The notes: generated from the letters alone by a model not told the origin. DNA of 64,000 bases from Pogonophryne albipinna (GCA_028583405.1 CM053243.1:18951550-19015549); one strand, 5' to 3'; counted from the first letter of the stretch, positions 25,901-54,987 are shown. Made by a program: numbers and translations.

Positions 25901-28831
25901 GGCAGTCATGGACGATGGTCACCACCACAGTAGACTCATCGACTGCTCCCATTGACACCATCATGCCGTACTCCAAGTCAGCAAAGCCCTCGCCTTTCCC
26001 AATGCGCAAGCCTGCGAAGAGCCATAGAGACATAAGCACCTTTTCAAAGGGAAGTTTTGCCAATGCGATACAAAATAAGTCTACATTCACTGTTAGTGCA
26101 GCATTGTTTTGCGAGGACATCAAAGATCTACAAAGTGTGACAAAAAAGTAAAGGTCCTCTAGATGTAATAAAGTTTCCGATTAATTCATTTGACATAATA
26201 ATACATTGGATTTTTATAGCGCTTTTCCGAATGCTCAAATACGCTTCACATAAAATCAGAACAGAAACAGCACAAAGAAAACTGAAGAGGAACACGGATG
26301 CAACAACCTGTTAATGAGAACAAAGTGGCATTAAATACAGCCATTTTGAAGTGTGGTCATTATGTTAAACATCTGTTTTACAGCAACACTTTCTCTGAAC
26401 TTTGAAAATGAGGACCGAAAAGGCATTGCATGTGATTTTGTTTTCCACAACTCCCTTTCCTCAGAGGGCGAGAATCACAAGCAATGGAAATATTTTATAT
26501 TATTTAGTCCTTTTTTTAAATAAAAACCAAGCTATTCAAGATAACCTACAGACCGTGCTGTGAGCAACTTTGTGTAAACCTATTTTTTTCTACCTTAGCA
26601 CATCTGAAAATAATGTATTTTTGGAGCTTTAAGCATCACAAGCGGAGTCCATTCATCTAGTGCAATTATATTTGAGGAGGCTGACCTCTCCAAAACTGCA
26701 ATTCTCAACAGAGCAATATAGATTGATTACCGGCACTACAGGTATAGAAAAACAGGTAGGTCTACTAATGTTTTAGGAATTAACTGTTCATTTAAAAGCG
26801 TTTTAATCTCAATTGTTGTTGTTTAAAAATACTTAAATATCCATATGGTGAAACTGGTTTAGGGCTCAACAACACTGAAAAATGAAATAAATAGGTACGT
26901 TTTAGGCACATATTCATATAAATTGGCTATTGCTATAACTGGTTACCTTTCTCGGACACCGCCACAGATCCGACCACCACCAGGTCTACCTTCACCTTTG
27001 AATCCAGGCCAACAGGCACACTGAAGTCTTTCACCCCCTACAGGAAGAGGTTTGGAAGAAAGCAAGAGAGAATAAAATATGAATTGAGGAATATTGGGGG
27101 GTTTTAAGTCATAATGGCATTTTGGGTGAACATTTGATGGAAATGTGTAAAATCAGCTATTTGAAACCTGGGAAGAAGAGCAGATGCGCAGCTGTTCTTT
27201 ACTGGCCCCCTCGGGAGGAGTGATGTTGTTGAAAAGGCCCGTACGAAGACGAGGAGTTGGGACCAATAAAGTTTTCCCAGCCTGTGAAAGATTATCCCAA
27301 ATGTTAGCAACCAGATATTTACTATCAGTTAATATAATTAGCAGATAATTAATAGATTGAAAGAAGTTCAGTGATTTATGGTGATAATAATGACTATGAC
27401 ATTTAACATTTAGCAGATAAGAAATAATTGGTTACACCTCAACAAGTGATATTTAATAAGTTATTGAGTCAAGTAGAGATTTTCTAACACGTGTGGGGCA
27501 AATTGACATTTTGTTCTTGGTATGTTTTTCCTCATTGCAGTGCTACCTGAAGCACTGCCAGCCGAGCCCCCTCCAGGGGTTTATCAGGATCCACCTTCAC
27601 CTCGGCGGCCCCGGTGAACACCGGCAGCTCAGACACTTTGGCACAGGCTGTGAAAGCACCCTATATGAGAAGAAAGTAGGGAGTTAACTTACTTCCAGAG
27701 TGAGAAAGCGAGCCTGCTGCTGGGGCCTGTCTGGGTTAACTTTGACTGTCTTGCTGGACTTGAATTCCTGCAGGTCAGTAAGCCTGTTGCATGCTTGAAT
27801 TGCACCCTAGGCATAAACAGTAAAGAGACTGCTGTGAAAACCTCCTTCTAGGGATAATAGTGTAACAATTTGTTTTCCCATACAGACATATAACTCCTTA
27901 AACAACCATCGTGTTCAACAATATAAGGAACAAAAAGTTACATCTTTATGAAAATGTTTTTGTATTCCGATAACATTTGCTTGAATTATTAAATGTATGT
28001 GTGCTATATCGCAGGCTTTATTGAGCAATTTCACAACATATTACTACTTTGAAAGGTTTTCTAATGCGTGTTGTTATAATTAGCTCCGTGTTAAACATCG
28101 GTTTTATTGTAACGTATGGTGTCATTACATCCAGCGTCCTGTGTACACGTGGCCCCCATGCAAAAGACAGTGAACAAGCAAAGTGAGTAGAGCACCCTGG
28201 ATAAAATGTGATTGAATGAATAAACAGATACCAGCCTTCGCAGCCGTGTCGACATTAAAGCCACTGAATATGTGAGTTAACAGAGTCTCCATTTGGAGTA
28301 TAACTAGTTTAACGTTATAGAGGCACACCGTGTGGTCCAGCATGCTCTCTCAGTTAAATAGTTGTAACCCGCCTTGAAATTCGGTATTCTGTTGTGAACA
28401 GGCCTGGGGAAGTTTGCCAGATTATTTTCTTCGATGTAGTCCCAAACTTTCTGACGAATGTCCCATTTCGTCGCTCCTGGAGAGAAACAAGCGCAGGCTT
28501 CAGTAACAGACTCAATGTGAAGAAATGCTAACATTAGCCTAACTGCTACACATTAGCATGCGCTCACATTCTAAAATAGCTACAAACCAAACATCCCGAA
28601 TAGTTAACCTACGGTATTTATTCCTACAACATGCTCAATTGTGTTATTGTCGATCCACATTAGTTTCTTCACCATCGGAACAACCAAAGTGAATGTAGTA
28701 CGACGGAGCAGCATTAGCCAAACATTTCCAAATGCTATATATTATCGTGCATCGACATACATTTTTTTAACCACCAAAAATACTTCACGAATATTTCACT
28801 TACCCGGATTTATTTGTATAGCAGGCTCCAT
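22975..28831 (-). CDS. mthfsd: Methenyltetrahydrofolate synthase domain-containing protein
   Basis: Coding exons on the minus strand are 28804-28831, 28373-28476, then 27693-27806 or 27547-27660 (see separate entries), 27168-27281, 26947-27037, 25899-26011, 25337-25462 and 22975-23721. Using one of the two alternative exons gives 478 residues in a single open frame. Residues 1 to about 250 form a 5-formyltetrahydrofolate cyclo-ligase-like domain, with [33 protein letters not shown] and [22 protein letters not shown]. The large last exon carries an Arg/Gly-rich disordered linker and an RRM at about 365-437 (VYLGGIPAG as RNP2, HRAFLDY near RNP1). This domain pair is specific to MTHFSD. The human protein, as I recall it, is 383 residues, so the fish linker is longer. 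Enzyme activity is not established for the family; RNA binding is likely. Splice sites are canonical except for a GC donor after exon 2. The gene is tail-to-tail with foxf1, as in mammals. Confidence 0.95.
24639..25278. mobile_element. Non-autonomous TIR element (MITE-like) in mthfsd intron
   Basis: Inverted arms of about 130 bases bound this block. The left arm has cgaagtccctccc followed by ggggacctccatgggacctt, with further complementarity through TTTCGATCCC and GCCACGAATTACACA. The right arm is the reverse complement with minor differences. An inner inverted pair (ACTACATCTCCCG / GGGATTTGTAGT) is also present. There is no transposase frame, so the superfamily is undetermined and no target duplication is clear. 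It lies in the intron between the last two mthfsd exons. Confidence 0.75.
26195..26262 (-). repeat. Fragment resembling a fish SINE/LINE 3' tail
   Basis: The string ggatttttatagcgctttt, followed by a decayed 'caaa.cgcttcaca', resembles the reverse complement of a common fish L2/SINE tail. It is short and diverged and lies in the mthfsd intron between 26011 and 26947. Confidence 0.4.
27547..27660 (-). CDS. mthfsd: mthfsd alternative exon 3b (downstream member of homologous pair)
   Basis: This exon has 114 nt, 38 codons, phase 0 at both ends, acceptor ATATAG and donor GTAGCA. It encodes a segment starting GAFTACAKV and containing [14 protein letters not shown], the version closest to the human MTHFSD sequence as I remember it. 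Only 32 nt separate it from exon 3a, below the size normally spliced in vertebrates, so inclusion of 3a and 3b is expected to be mutually exclusive. The predicted protein length is the same with either exon. Confidence 0.9.
27693..27806 (-). CDS. mthfsd: mthfsd alternative exon 3a (upstream member of homologous pair)
   Basis: This exon has 114 nt, 38 codons, phase 0 at both ends, acceptor CCTAG and a perfect donor GTAAGT. It encodes a segment starting GAIQACNRL and containing [14 protein letters not shown]. It aligns without gaps to the exon at 27547-27660, with about 15 of 38 residues identical. From memory of the cyclo-ligase-like family, the VKVNPD.PQ form is the version resembling prokaryotic homologues. 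Reading on past the donor gives Val-Ser-stop, so it cannot simply be fused to the next exon. Confidence 0.85.
28371..28372 (-). other. mthfsd: Non-canonical GC 5' splice site of mthfsd exon 2
   Basis: After the exon 2 codons for NFK the sequence reads AAG|GCGGGT on the minus strand. Splicing at this GC joins phase 0 to both alternative exons and restores the conserved Phe-Lys-Gly. The nearest GT, four bases further on, would shift the frame into either exon. A GC-AG intron is therefore the only frame-consistent choice seen. Confidence 0.75.
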
Positions 28832-29036
28832 TGTGTTGTTTGCGAAACAAATTCGTCTCTGGTTTAACACTCGTTATACTCTACACTACACGCAGTTAGG
28901 TCCTACACGTGAGTTCAGTAACACAACACTGATGGAACAGCTGCTTGTCACTGTTTATCATTGCTACGGTGGCTCAGAAAGGTCAATTTGAATCAAACGC
29001 GAACCTGAAAGCGTCACACGAGGCCTAGAAAGTTGA
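28832..29036 (-). promoter_or_regulatory. mthfsd: mthfsd promoter and 5' UTR interval
   Basis: Only about 205 bp separate the mthfsd start codon from the 3' end of a LINE. A palindromic E-box CACGTG is at 28906-28911. No TATA box is evident. Unless transcription starts inside the LINE, the proximal promoter and 5' UTR must fit here. Confidence 0.45.
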
Positions 29037-31870
29037 GCAATGCAAGTTTATTTATATAGCACCTTTCAACACAAGGCAATTCAAAGTGCTTTACAAAAAA
29101 TGAAAGACATTAAGAAAATGGCATTTAAAATCAGTCATTCAACAGCAAAGATAATAAAATAAACATTAAAAGAAAAAATACATGGATAAAAGTTACAGTG
29201 CCGTTTAAGATGTGAATAGTTCAATTAAAAGCAGCGGCAAAAAGAAAAGTCTTCAGCCTGGATTTAAAAGTAGTCAGAGTTGCAGCGGACCTATAGGTTT
29301 CTGGGAGTTTGTTCCAGATATTTGGAGCATAATAACTGAATGCTGCTTTACCATGTTTAGTTCTGATTCTGGGGACAGAAAGCTGACCAGTCCCTGAATA
29401 CCTGAGAGTTCTGGATGGTTCATCATTTAGCAGGAGGTCAGAAATGTATTTTGGGCCTAAACCATTCAAAGCTTTATAAACCAGCAGCAATATTTTGAAA
29501 TCAATTATTTGACACACAGGAAGCCAGTGTAAAGACTTCAGAACAGGAGTGATGTGATCCATTTTCTTAGTGTTAGTGAGGACTCGAGCAGCAGCGTTCT
29601 GAATTAGCTGCAGCTTTCTAATAGATTTTTTAGTGAGACCTGTGAAGACACCATTACAGTAGTCCAGTCTACTGAAGATAAAAGCATGGACAAGTTTTTC
29701 CAAATCCTGCTGTGACATTAGTCTTTTAATCCTAGAAATATTCTTTAGGTGATATAGGCTGATTTAGTAATTGTTTTGATGTGACTGTTGAAACTCAGGT
29801 CAGAGTCCATGACTACACCTAGATTTCTGGCTCTATCTGTTGTTTTGAACATTGCAGACTGAACTTTTATACGTTCTGCCTTGGCTCCAAAAACCATTAC
29901 CTCAGTTTTATCTTTGTTTAATTGGAGAAAGTTCTGACACATCCAGTCATTGATTTGTTCAATGCACTTACTCAGTGTTTTAACTGGAGAATAGTCTCCT
30001 GGTGAAATTGTTACGTAAATTTGTGTGTCATCCGCAGAGCTATGGTAACTTATTTTGTTGTTTTTCATTATCTGAGCCAGTGGTAGCATGTAGACGTTCA
30101 ACAGAAGAGGCCCCAAGATGGAGCCTTGATGAACCCCACGTCATATTTGTCAACTCAGATGTGTATTTACCTATAGAAACAAAGTTTTTTCTGTCCTTTA
30201 AGTAGGATTCAGACTGTTTCCGAAAGTCCCACCCAGTTTTCTAGTCGGTCTAGTAATATGTTGTGGTCAACAGTGTCAAACGCAGCACTGAGATCTAATA
30301 ATACTAACACTGAAGTTCTGCCACTGTCTGTGTTTAAGTGGATGTCATTGAAGACCTTTACAAGAGCAGTCTCGGTGCTGTGGTTTGGACAAAAGCCTGA
30401 CTGGAACACATCCAAACAGTTATTTAAATGCAAGTAATTACTCAACTGTTGAAAAACAACTTTTTCAATGATTTTACCTAGAAATGGCAGGTTTGATATG
30501 GGCCTAGTTGTTCATTACTGAAGCATCTAGATTATTCTTTTTTAAGAGCGGTTTAATGACTGCCGTTTTTAGGGCCTGTGGAAAAACACCTGAGTAAAGA
30601 GACTTGTTTACTATATGAAGTAGATCTGAGGCCATGCAAGGCAAAACATCTTTGAAAAATCCTGTTGGAATAATATCAAGGCAGGCCTGGTGGATAGAAA
30701 TTCAGAGGCTACTGACACTGGGGGGTTAGTTAGTCTGTTGACGGTAGCAAACAAGGCAGGTGCGTTGTTTTTGGTAATGATGTCAGAGAAGAAAGACTGT
30801 TGTGCGTTTTTCAATTCCAAATAATAAAGGCAAAGTCTCTCTTTATAGATTTCAAAAATGAACCTGGAGATTTGTTTTTCGCCACCTGCGTTCAGCTTTT
30901 CGACACTTTTTCACAGTCATGGCCTTTCTCCATGGAGATATTTTCTTGCCAGTCACTTCCTTTACCTTAGTTGGAGCAATGGTATCTATAACATTTTTAA
31001 TGTTTTAATTAAAATGATCTACTAGCTAATTTACTGAGATGTTAGCAGGGGCAAGTGTGGAAGAAAAATTCTGAGTAAACTTTTCCCTAGCGTTTTCAGT
31101 TAAATATCGCTTTGTGGTTACCTCTTTTTGAACATTTTTGTGAACAGAGATAGAGCTCTCAAAGAAAACACAGGAATGATCAGAGAGTGCAACATCAGTC
31201 ACCTCAACCTCAGAGATATTCAGACCCTTTGAGATAATTAAGTCCAGAGTGTGCCCCTTATTGTGCGTGGACCCCATCACATGCTGAGTCAGTCCATAGC
31301 TATCAAGAACACAAAACAGTTCTTTAGCCCCTCTGTCCTGGGGGTTGTCAACATGGATATTAAAATCACCAACAATGACTAGACGGTCAAAGTCAATACA
31401 CACTATAGACAGCAGTTCAGTAAAGTCATCAAAAAAGCTTGCTCAGTATTTGGGTGGTCTATAGATATTTAGGAACAGAGCTCGAGAGGAGCATTTCAGC
31501 TGAAGGGCCACATATTCAAAATAAGCAAAGTTCCCATAAGATGTCTTCCTGCATTGAATGGAATCAGTGAACAAAATAGCAACTCCACCCCCTTTCTTAT
31601 GCATTCTTTTCTGACTCATAAAACTAAAGTTGGGAGGGGTTGATTAGACAAGAACAGCTGCACTGTTATTTTGTTCAATCCAAGTTTCCGTTAAAAACAT
31701 AACATCGAGATTGTGCTCAGTGATAAAATCATTGATTAAAAATGTTTTTCCTGACAAAGACCTGACATTTAATAAAGCTAGTTTAAGTTTGTTAGATACA
31801 CTATCAGTAAGATGTTTTTGTGACAAGCTGTTGCTGACATGGAATCACTGCTAAATTTGATAAACTCACA
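29037..31870 (-). mobile_element. Degenerate L2/CR1-type LINE, near full length of ORF2
   Basis: Fragments of one minus-strand ORF2 appear in order. The endonuclease start is at 31644-31826 (LALLNVRSLSGKT, FLTETW). The endonuclease end is at 31026-31403 (IVGDFNIHVD, SDHSCVFF). Reverse transcriptase is at 30209-30445 (LLDLSAAFDTVDHNIL) and 29745-30116 (SADDTQIYV), and the C-terminal region at 29221-29718 (FSRLDYCNGVF, ITPVLKSLHWLPV). Frames are broken between these pieces and the catalytic Y/F-ADD reads SADD, so it is inactive. The 3' tail begins near 29037 with the fish motif tttatttatatagcacct read on the plus strand. Confidence 0.9.
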
Positions 31871-32104
31871 CAAACGTTTGAGCACTTCCTGTTTCTAAGC
31901 TGATTCACCACTCTTAATATATTACCTATTGGTCAAAGCTACTGGCAGGCAGGGCCCCGGCATGTCTTGGAAAGAGTTGAGAGTGCCATACGTCCTTGAG
32001 CCTGGACCTAGTTTGTTGCGTTTTGTACACACACATCCTTATCAGGCTTCGGAGACCGCAGATGCTTTCTTGAAGGGGGGGGAGGTGGTTGACGTAGGTA
32101 ACCA
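31871..32104. other. Spacer between two LINE remnants
   Basis: No gene or recognisable element is seen. It may be the 5' UTR remnant of the left LINE or older host DNA. Confidence 0.35.
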
Positions 32105-34104
32105 TATTTTTTTATTTATTTAACCTTTATTTAACCAGATAAAAAAGCATTGAGATAAAATCTCATTTTCAATGCTGACATGGCCAAGAAGGCAGCAACG
32201 TTACACATAACACATAACACAAACATATAAAATACAGAGAACACAACTAAGAAAACAAAAGATGAAAAGTAGTCACTACATTGTTCACATTAGGACAGTA
32301 AGAAAGGTGCACTACTTATTACTGCAAGAGCAGCTGGTGGGAAGGACTTCAGACAACTTCAATTTAAAACATGCTATTGAGACAAGTGCCCTCAGTTTAA
32401 GGCGTGATTGAAGGTCATTCCAAGACCAAGGACCATAATAAAAAGACTCCTTTTTCCAGCCTCAGTCCGCATGGCAGGAACCTGGAACCGTATCCAGGCA
32501 CTGGATCTGAGGTTGTGAGAGTCACAAACTGGAGCAAATCTGGCACATACTGTATGTACAGTGGAAGCTTACCTAAAATGGCTTTATACATGAATAAAAA
32601 CCAATGCAGCATCCTACGCATGTAAGTGAGGACCATCCAGTTAGGCTATACAGTTTGCAATGATGAGTCCTATAGGGTGCATTTGATATATAACGCAGTG
32701 CAGCATGGTAGAGTGGGTCAAGTTTGGCCAAAACAGTGGGACAGGCAAATCTATAAATGGTATCACCGTAGTCCAGCTGGGACAGGAATAAGCCAGAGAC
32801 CAACCTTTTACGGGATGAAGTTGAAAAACAACATTTAAGTCTGAAAAGGAAGCCAAGAGTGAATTTCAATTTCTGTGTTAGAACTTCAATATGGTGTTTG
32901 AAGTTCAGATTACTGGCCCAGATATGTGTAGGTATCGACAAACTCAACAGAGACGCCATCAAGGGTGTCAACGGAGAGGCAAGAGGATGCTGACTTGGGA
33001 GCAAAAAGCATTGCTTTGGTTTTCATACTGTTCAATAGCAGTTTGGAATCAAGAAGTGCATGCTGCAGCTTGATAAAATCTGATTTTAAATTGGAAACGG
33101 CCATATCCAGAGAAGGAGCACATGAATATACAATAGTGTCATCAGCATACATATGATAGGTAAAAAATTGCTTCTGATTACCAATTGTTGTTTACAAAAA
33201 AATTATAAAATAGAGCCCTGTGGAACTCCCTTCTCCAAGGTGACAGGGTCAGAGACAGTACTACCCAACCTGATGCATTGAGTACGGTCGGTTAGATAAC
33301 TCTGAAACCAGCAAATGGCATTATGACCGAAACGAGACACCAACATAACATTAGACAGAATGTGGTGATCTACAGTGTCAAATGCTTTGGCTAGGTCAAT
33401 ACACAATGCAACACAAACTGATTTCTTATCCAAAGCAGCCTTAATATCGTCTAAGACTTTCAGACTGGCAATCACACTGTGCTTTGATCTGAATCCAGAT
33501 TGCATAGGGTTAAGGATGTTGTGTGAATTTAAAAAAAGTTTTAGCTGAGTAGAAACTAAGGACTCAAGAATCTTTGATAACACAGAAAGATTTGAGATAG
33601 GACGATAGTTATTCAACTCAGTGGGATCACCTGCTTTCAAGAGGGGCGATACCAGAGCTTGCTTCCACACAGCTGGCAGTGTGTGAGTGGACAGGGAGAG
33701 ATTAAAAATATCAGTTACTGGTTGTGCTATAATCTGAGCTACAATTCTTAAAAAGAACGGGTCGAGGCCGTCAGGCCCGGCAGACTTTTTAGGATCAATT
33801 GAGTGCAAACCCTGTAAGACTTCAGAGACCGAGGAATAAGCTACATCAGAAACAGGGGAGTTAATCTCTTGACTAGGGCTGTGAGTACGACCATTTTAGA
33901 GAGTCATGACTTTGCTCATCAAAAATGTGACCAGCCTTTTTGAAGTGAGCATTGAAAGCATTAGACATACCATCTAAATCTGAAATAAAAGATGGATATT
34001 TCTGAGGACACGAAAAAGAAGCCAGTCATCACTAGGGTTAGAGTTTCTAGCTAAGGACCATTGCTTATTTCTCTTCAATCTGGCTTTTAATGTGTGATTG
34101 TTTT

Positions 34105-34257
34105 TGTATTATTTGACTTTAACTTTAACTTTAACTATATATTTATTTGTTGTTCCTTCCTTTTCTTTTCCCTTCACTATATCTGTAAAGCGTCTTTGAG
34201 CACCTGTAAAAGCGCTAACAAATTAAATCTATTATTATTATTATTATTATTATTTCG
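34105..34257 (+). repeat. Nested SINE/LINE tail with (ATT)n end
   Basis: This block interrupts the host LINE between codons for LIHDRN and NNHTLKARLK. It carries a fish tail motif, gtaaagcgtctttgagcacc ... aaagcgcta, followed by an (ATT)n run at about 34232-34253. Its orientation is opposite to the host LINE. Confidence 0.65.
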
Positions 34258-34784
34258 ATCATGAATGAGATCAGATAGTTCTCTAGTAAACCATGGAGTG
34301 TTCCTATTCTTAACTCTGAATTTTCTATTAATAATCGATAAAAAGTGATCAATAAAAAATTGGACGGCAACATCGACAGATGGAATTAACGCTATGAAGT
34401 GCCATTTAACCTCCGCCAGATCGTGTAGGAAAGCCTGCTCAGAAAAGCGTTTGAAGCAGCGCCTGAGCACAATAAGGCCCTTGGCTTTGGGCAACTTAGT
34501 GCTCCTAACGCAAGCAATAGTGCAATGCTCACTGATATAATTTGGAAAAACACCAACAGACACATGTTATGAGCTGCATTTGTTAGAATGACATCTATAA
34601 GGGTATCGTTACTGGGTTTGGCAGGGTTTATTCTAGTGGGACTATCAATAAGCTGAGTTAAGTTCAAAGAATCACAAACCTGCTTGAACTGTGAAGATTT
34701 ATCACTCAACCAGTCCCAATTTAAATCACCCAATAATATGATTTCAGAAGAAAACGTAGACAACAATTCAGTAGGGCTAGTAAT

Positions 34785-34918
34785 TTATTTTTATTTTTTT
34801 ATTTAGCCTTTATTTATACAGGTGTAGATCTCATTGAGACACAAGGTCTCATTTTCAAGAGAGACCTGTCAGTGGTAACACTACCACACAAAGTGACAGA
34901 CAGACAGGACACTAAACA
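34785..34918 (-). repeat. Nested LINE 3' tail inside the second LINE
   Basis: This is a near-identical copy of about 135 bases from the block at 7707, inserted within the endonuclease region of the LINE at 32105-35400. Endonuclease-coding sequence resumes on its far side. The insertion therefore post-dates the host LINE. Confidence 0.7.
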
Positions 34919-35400
34919 CTCTTTGCATCCATGATGGCCGATGGAGGCCTATAACAGCCAATAACAGTGAGAGGAGCATTTGCTATAGTTATTTGGACTG
35001 CTAGCAACTCAAATTGCCTTGGAATTGAAATTGAGTGAAGGACAGAGCACTGTAGTTTCTCAGCAGTGTATATTGCAACACCACCAGCTCTGCCCTTACG
35101 ATCCGCTCTGAATACATTATATCCATCAATGTGAATAACAATGTCATGACAGACGGTTTTAACCAGGTTTCAGAAACTACAACAATATCAGGCTTAGCAA
35201 CTAAAAACCAGGTCTTGCACACATCTAATTTGGGCACTAGGCTTCTTGCATTAACATGCAGAAAACCCAATCCTTGCTTACAGCTAAACTCATTCGGAGT
35301 TGGCAAATGCAGGTTTAACAAACCCGTATTACTGAACTGTTTTGTAATATCAGTTCTTATCGTGAGTATTTCTATGTTTGTTTGACTCCTTTATTTTCTA

Positions 35401-37462
35401 CTTCTTGGCTATTTTCTAGTGCAATTTTATTTAGCAGCTTTAATCCTCCAGGCGATCCAAAGTGTGTTTGAATTTAAAAGGCGACAAAAGTACAGTACAC
35501 ATGTTGCAGTAGTTTATACAGTATTTCTGCAACTACTAAACACAATCCAAGTTACCTAATGAGTAGCAGATTGATTTTAGGTTATTTGTTCCAACAATCA
35601 TAGTTTACAAAAACATTTGAATGAAGCACTACTTCTTTTAATTTAGCTTGTGGCATGTTTTATCATTGCCACTTTACAAAGAGGATTTCAATCCTATTTA
35701 TTGTGGTGGTTAAGCACACTAACTTTCATCTGCATAGACATTGCAATATGTTAAAACGCAAGCAGATAATGGTTTTTTTCCCCAAAGCTGAAACTTTCAT
35801 TAGTAAAGAAAGATAAAGCAGGCATATTTGAGGTGCCCAGCTAAATGGATTTGCAGAGGCCCAAAAAGCAGATGGTTGACATGACACACATTAACATGGA
35901 ATCATTATAAAACATATTTTATCCACCCACTTTAACCTCAGTTTTTCATTACCTCCCTGAAATTACCACATGTAACATCTGTATGTGAATTTTCGTGTTG
36001 CTTGACTCATGTTTCCCGCAATGGTCCGGATTTTGTAGTGAAATTCGAGTGGATTGTTTCGTTTGTCGTGGATTTTAAGTAGCTGCAGATGGACTGAAGT
36101 CTTCCGGTGAAGACAGAAGTCTTGGAGAACCACAACTGTTTGACATCCTTCCCCTGGTGTTGAGAAAATGAGGTGAATCTTCCTCTGCTGGTGAGTGCTC
36201 TTCTAAACAAGGAGGTATCAGTCAGGCATGAGGGGGAAACACATTCTACTTGTGTGAACTTATAAGGATCATTGTAACCATAACTCTTAAATACATAACC
36301 GTAACAGCTCTATTTTACTGGACAGACAATTGAAGAAAAAGGGAAATCCAACGATATTCACACCATGAACACTTGCATTAAAAAACATACTGTTATTTCT
36401 TGAACAATTTAAATACATATTGTGGATTGCAGCATTAAAATACAAGGTAACCACATTGCTCAAATTACCAGAGACAAACTGATATCAGCCTACATAATAA
36501 TAAAATATACTTTTTTTTAAAGGAGACAGGAGTTGGGGTTTCTGATGTTTACTAGGCATGACAACCTGAAGGTGTTAGAGTCCACCACTAGAGGGCAAGC
36601 TCTACTAAAAGATCCCCCTAAGCAGAAAGGAGGACCATTTTCTGCTTTTTCTGAAGGTATTGTGTTCATCCTGTACCACAGACATGCAATTTGTATCATC
36701 TGTCATGTCCTTCAACTGTGTTTGATTGGCAATTGGTTTATCCTGACACCATGCCTGAGCAGTATATATTTGACATGAACTGACCCATCATTAGGTTTAA
36801 TAACTTCTATATCCAGACATTGTTATGCTACAGTCATAGACATACACATGGGCATACTCATCCACGCACAGGCACACACACAATTTCCTCTCTCCAGTGG
36901 CCCATAGACCTCCCTGACACCCCATTCTCTCTGAGTTTGGGCAGGCTGTCAACTCAACCCTCCCTCTCTCCCTCTCTCTCTTTTTCTCTCTCACTCTTTT
37001 GTACTAGATATCTCTCTCTCTCTGTTTCACTCACTCTCTGTGTATTCTGTGCATACCAAGCCAAGCCTCTCAATGCTGCATTTACTGGAACAAGTGGCTT
37101 AGACATTTTCAGCGATGTCGCTGTTCCCAGACCTCCCTCTCTGTGGTGGACTCGCTCTGTGAGGCAGTGCAGCAGTCAGACGGCTCTGATGGCAGAGCGG
37201 GGCAGGTGCACTGAGCGAGAACAGCTACCAACATCACCTGTGGGGGGAATCTAGTACGAACGACAACAGAAAAAGGAAGAGGAGGAGCAGAATCTTTGGA
37301 GAGGAGAGGTCTTGCCGTGTCTACAAACCCACCCCACCCTACTCTCTCTCATATGCACACACAGACACACTCTCCCCCTGCCTCTCCCTTCTTCCCTCCC
37401 TGTTTGTCTCCTCCACTCTCCGATGCTGGTGTGGTGAACAACAGGACACTCAGCTGAGCTGC
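35401..37462. other. Intergenic DNA and dbndd1 upstream region
   Basis: No coding exon was recognised between the LINE cluster and dbndd1 exon 1. A CT-rich simple tract lies at about 36957-37030. The last few hundred bases should hold the dbndd1 promoter and 5' UTR, but no core element can be assigned. No foxc2 or foxl1 forkhead sequence is present. Confidence 0.45.

Positions 37463-54987
<17,525 letters not shown>

Larger units (their letters stand above)
32105..35400 (-). mobile_element. Second degenerate LINE (jockey/CR1 superfamily) with nested insertions
   Basis: Minus-strand ORF2 pieces run from endonuclease (35001-35321, LGFLHVNARSL and VSETWL; 34392-34766, LLGDLNWDWL and LIDSPTR) through the linker (34260-34330, NTPWFTRELSDLIHDRN). 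Reverse transcriptase follows (33203-33808, KKSAGPDGLDPFFLRIV, LCIDLAKAFDTVDHHIL, GVPQGSIL; 32910-33152, YADDTIVY). The C-terminal region is at 32573-33004. It differs in sequence from the neighbouring LINE, so it is another family. The YADD box is intact but the frame is interrupted repeatedly and by two nested insertions. The 3' end near 32105 carries the tail motif acctttatttaaccag. Confidence 0.85.

Noticed and set aside
35401..37462. Search for foxc2 or foxl1 coding sequence
   Set aside because: No forkhead motif such as [10 protein letters not shown] or WQNSIRHNLSLN was found outside foxf1.
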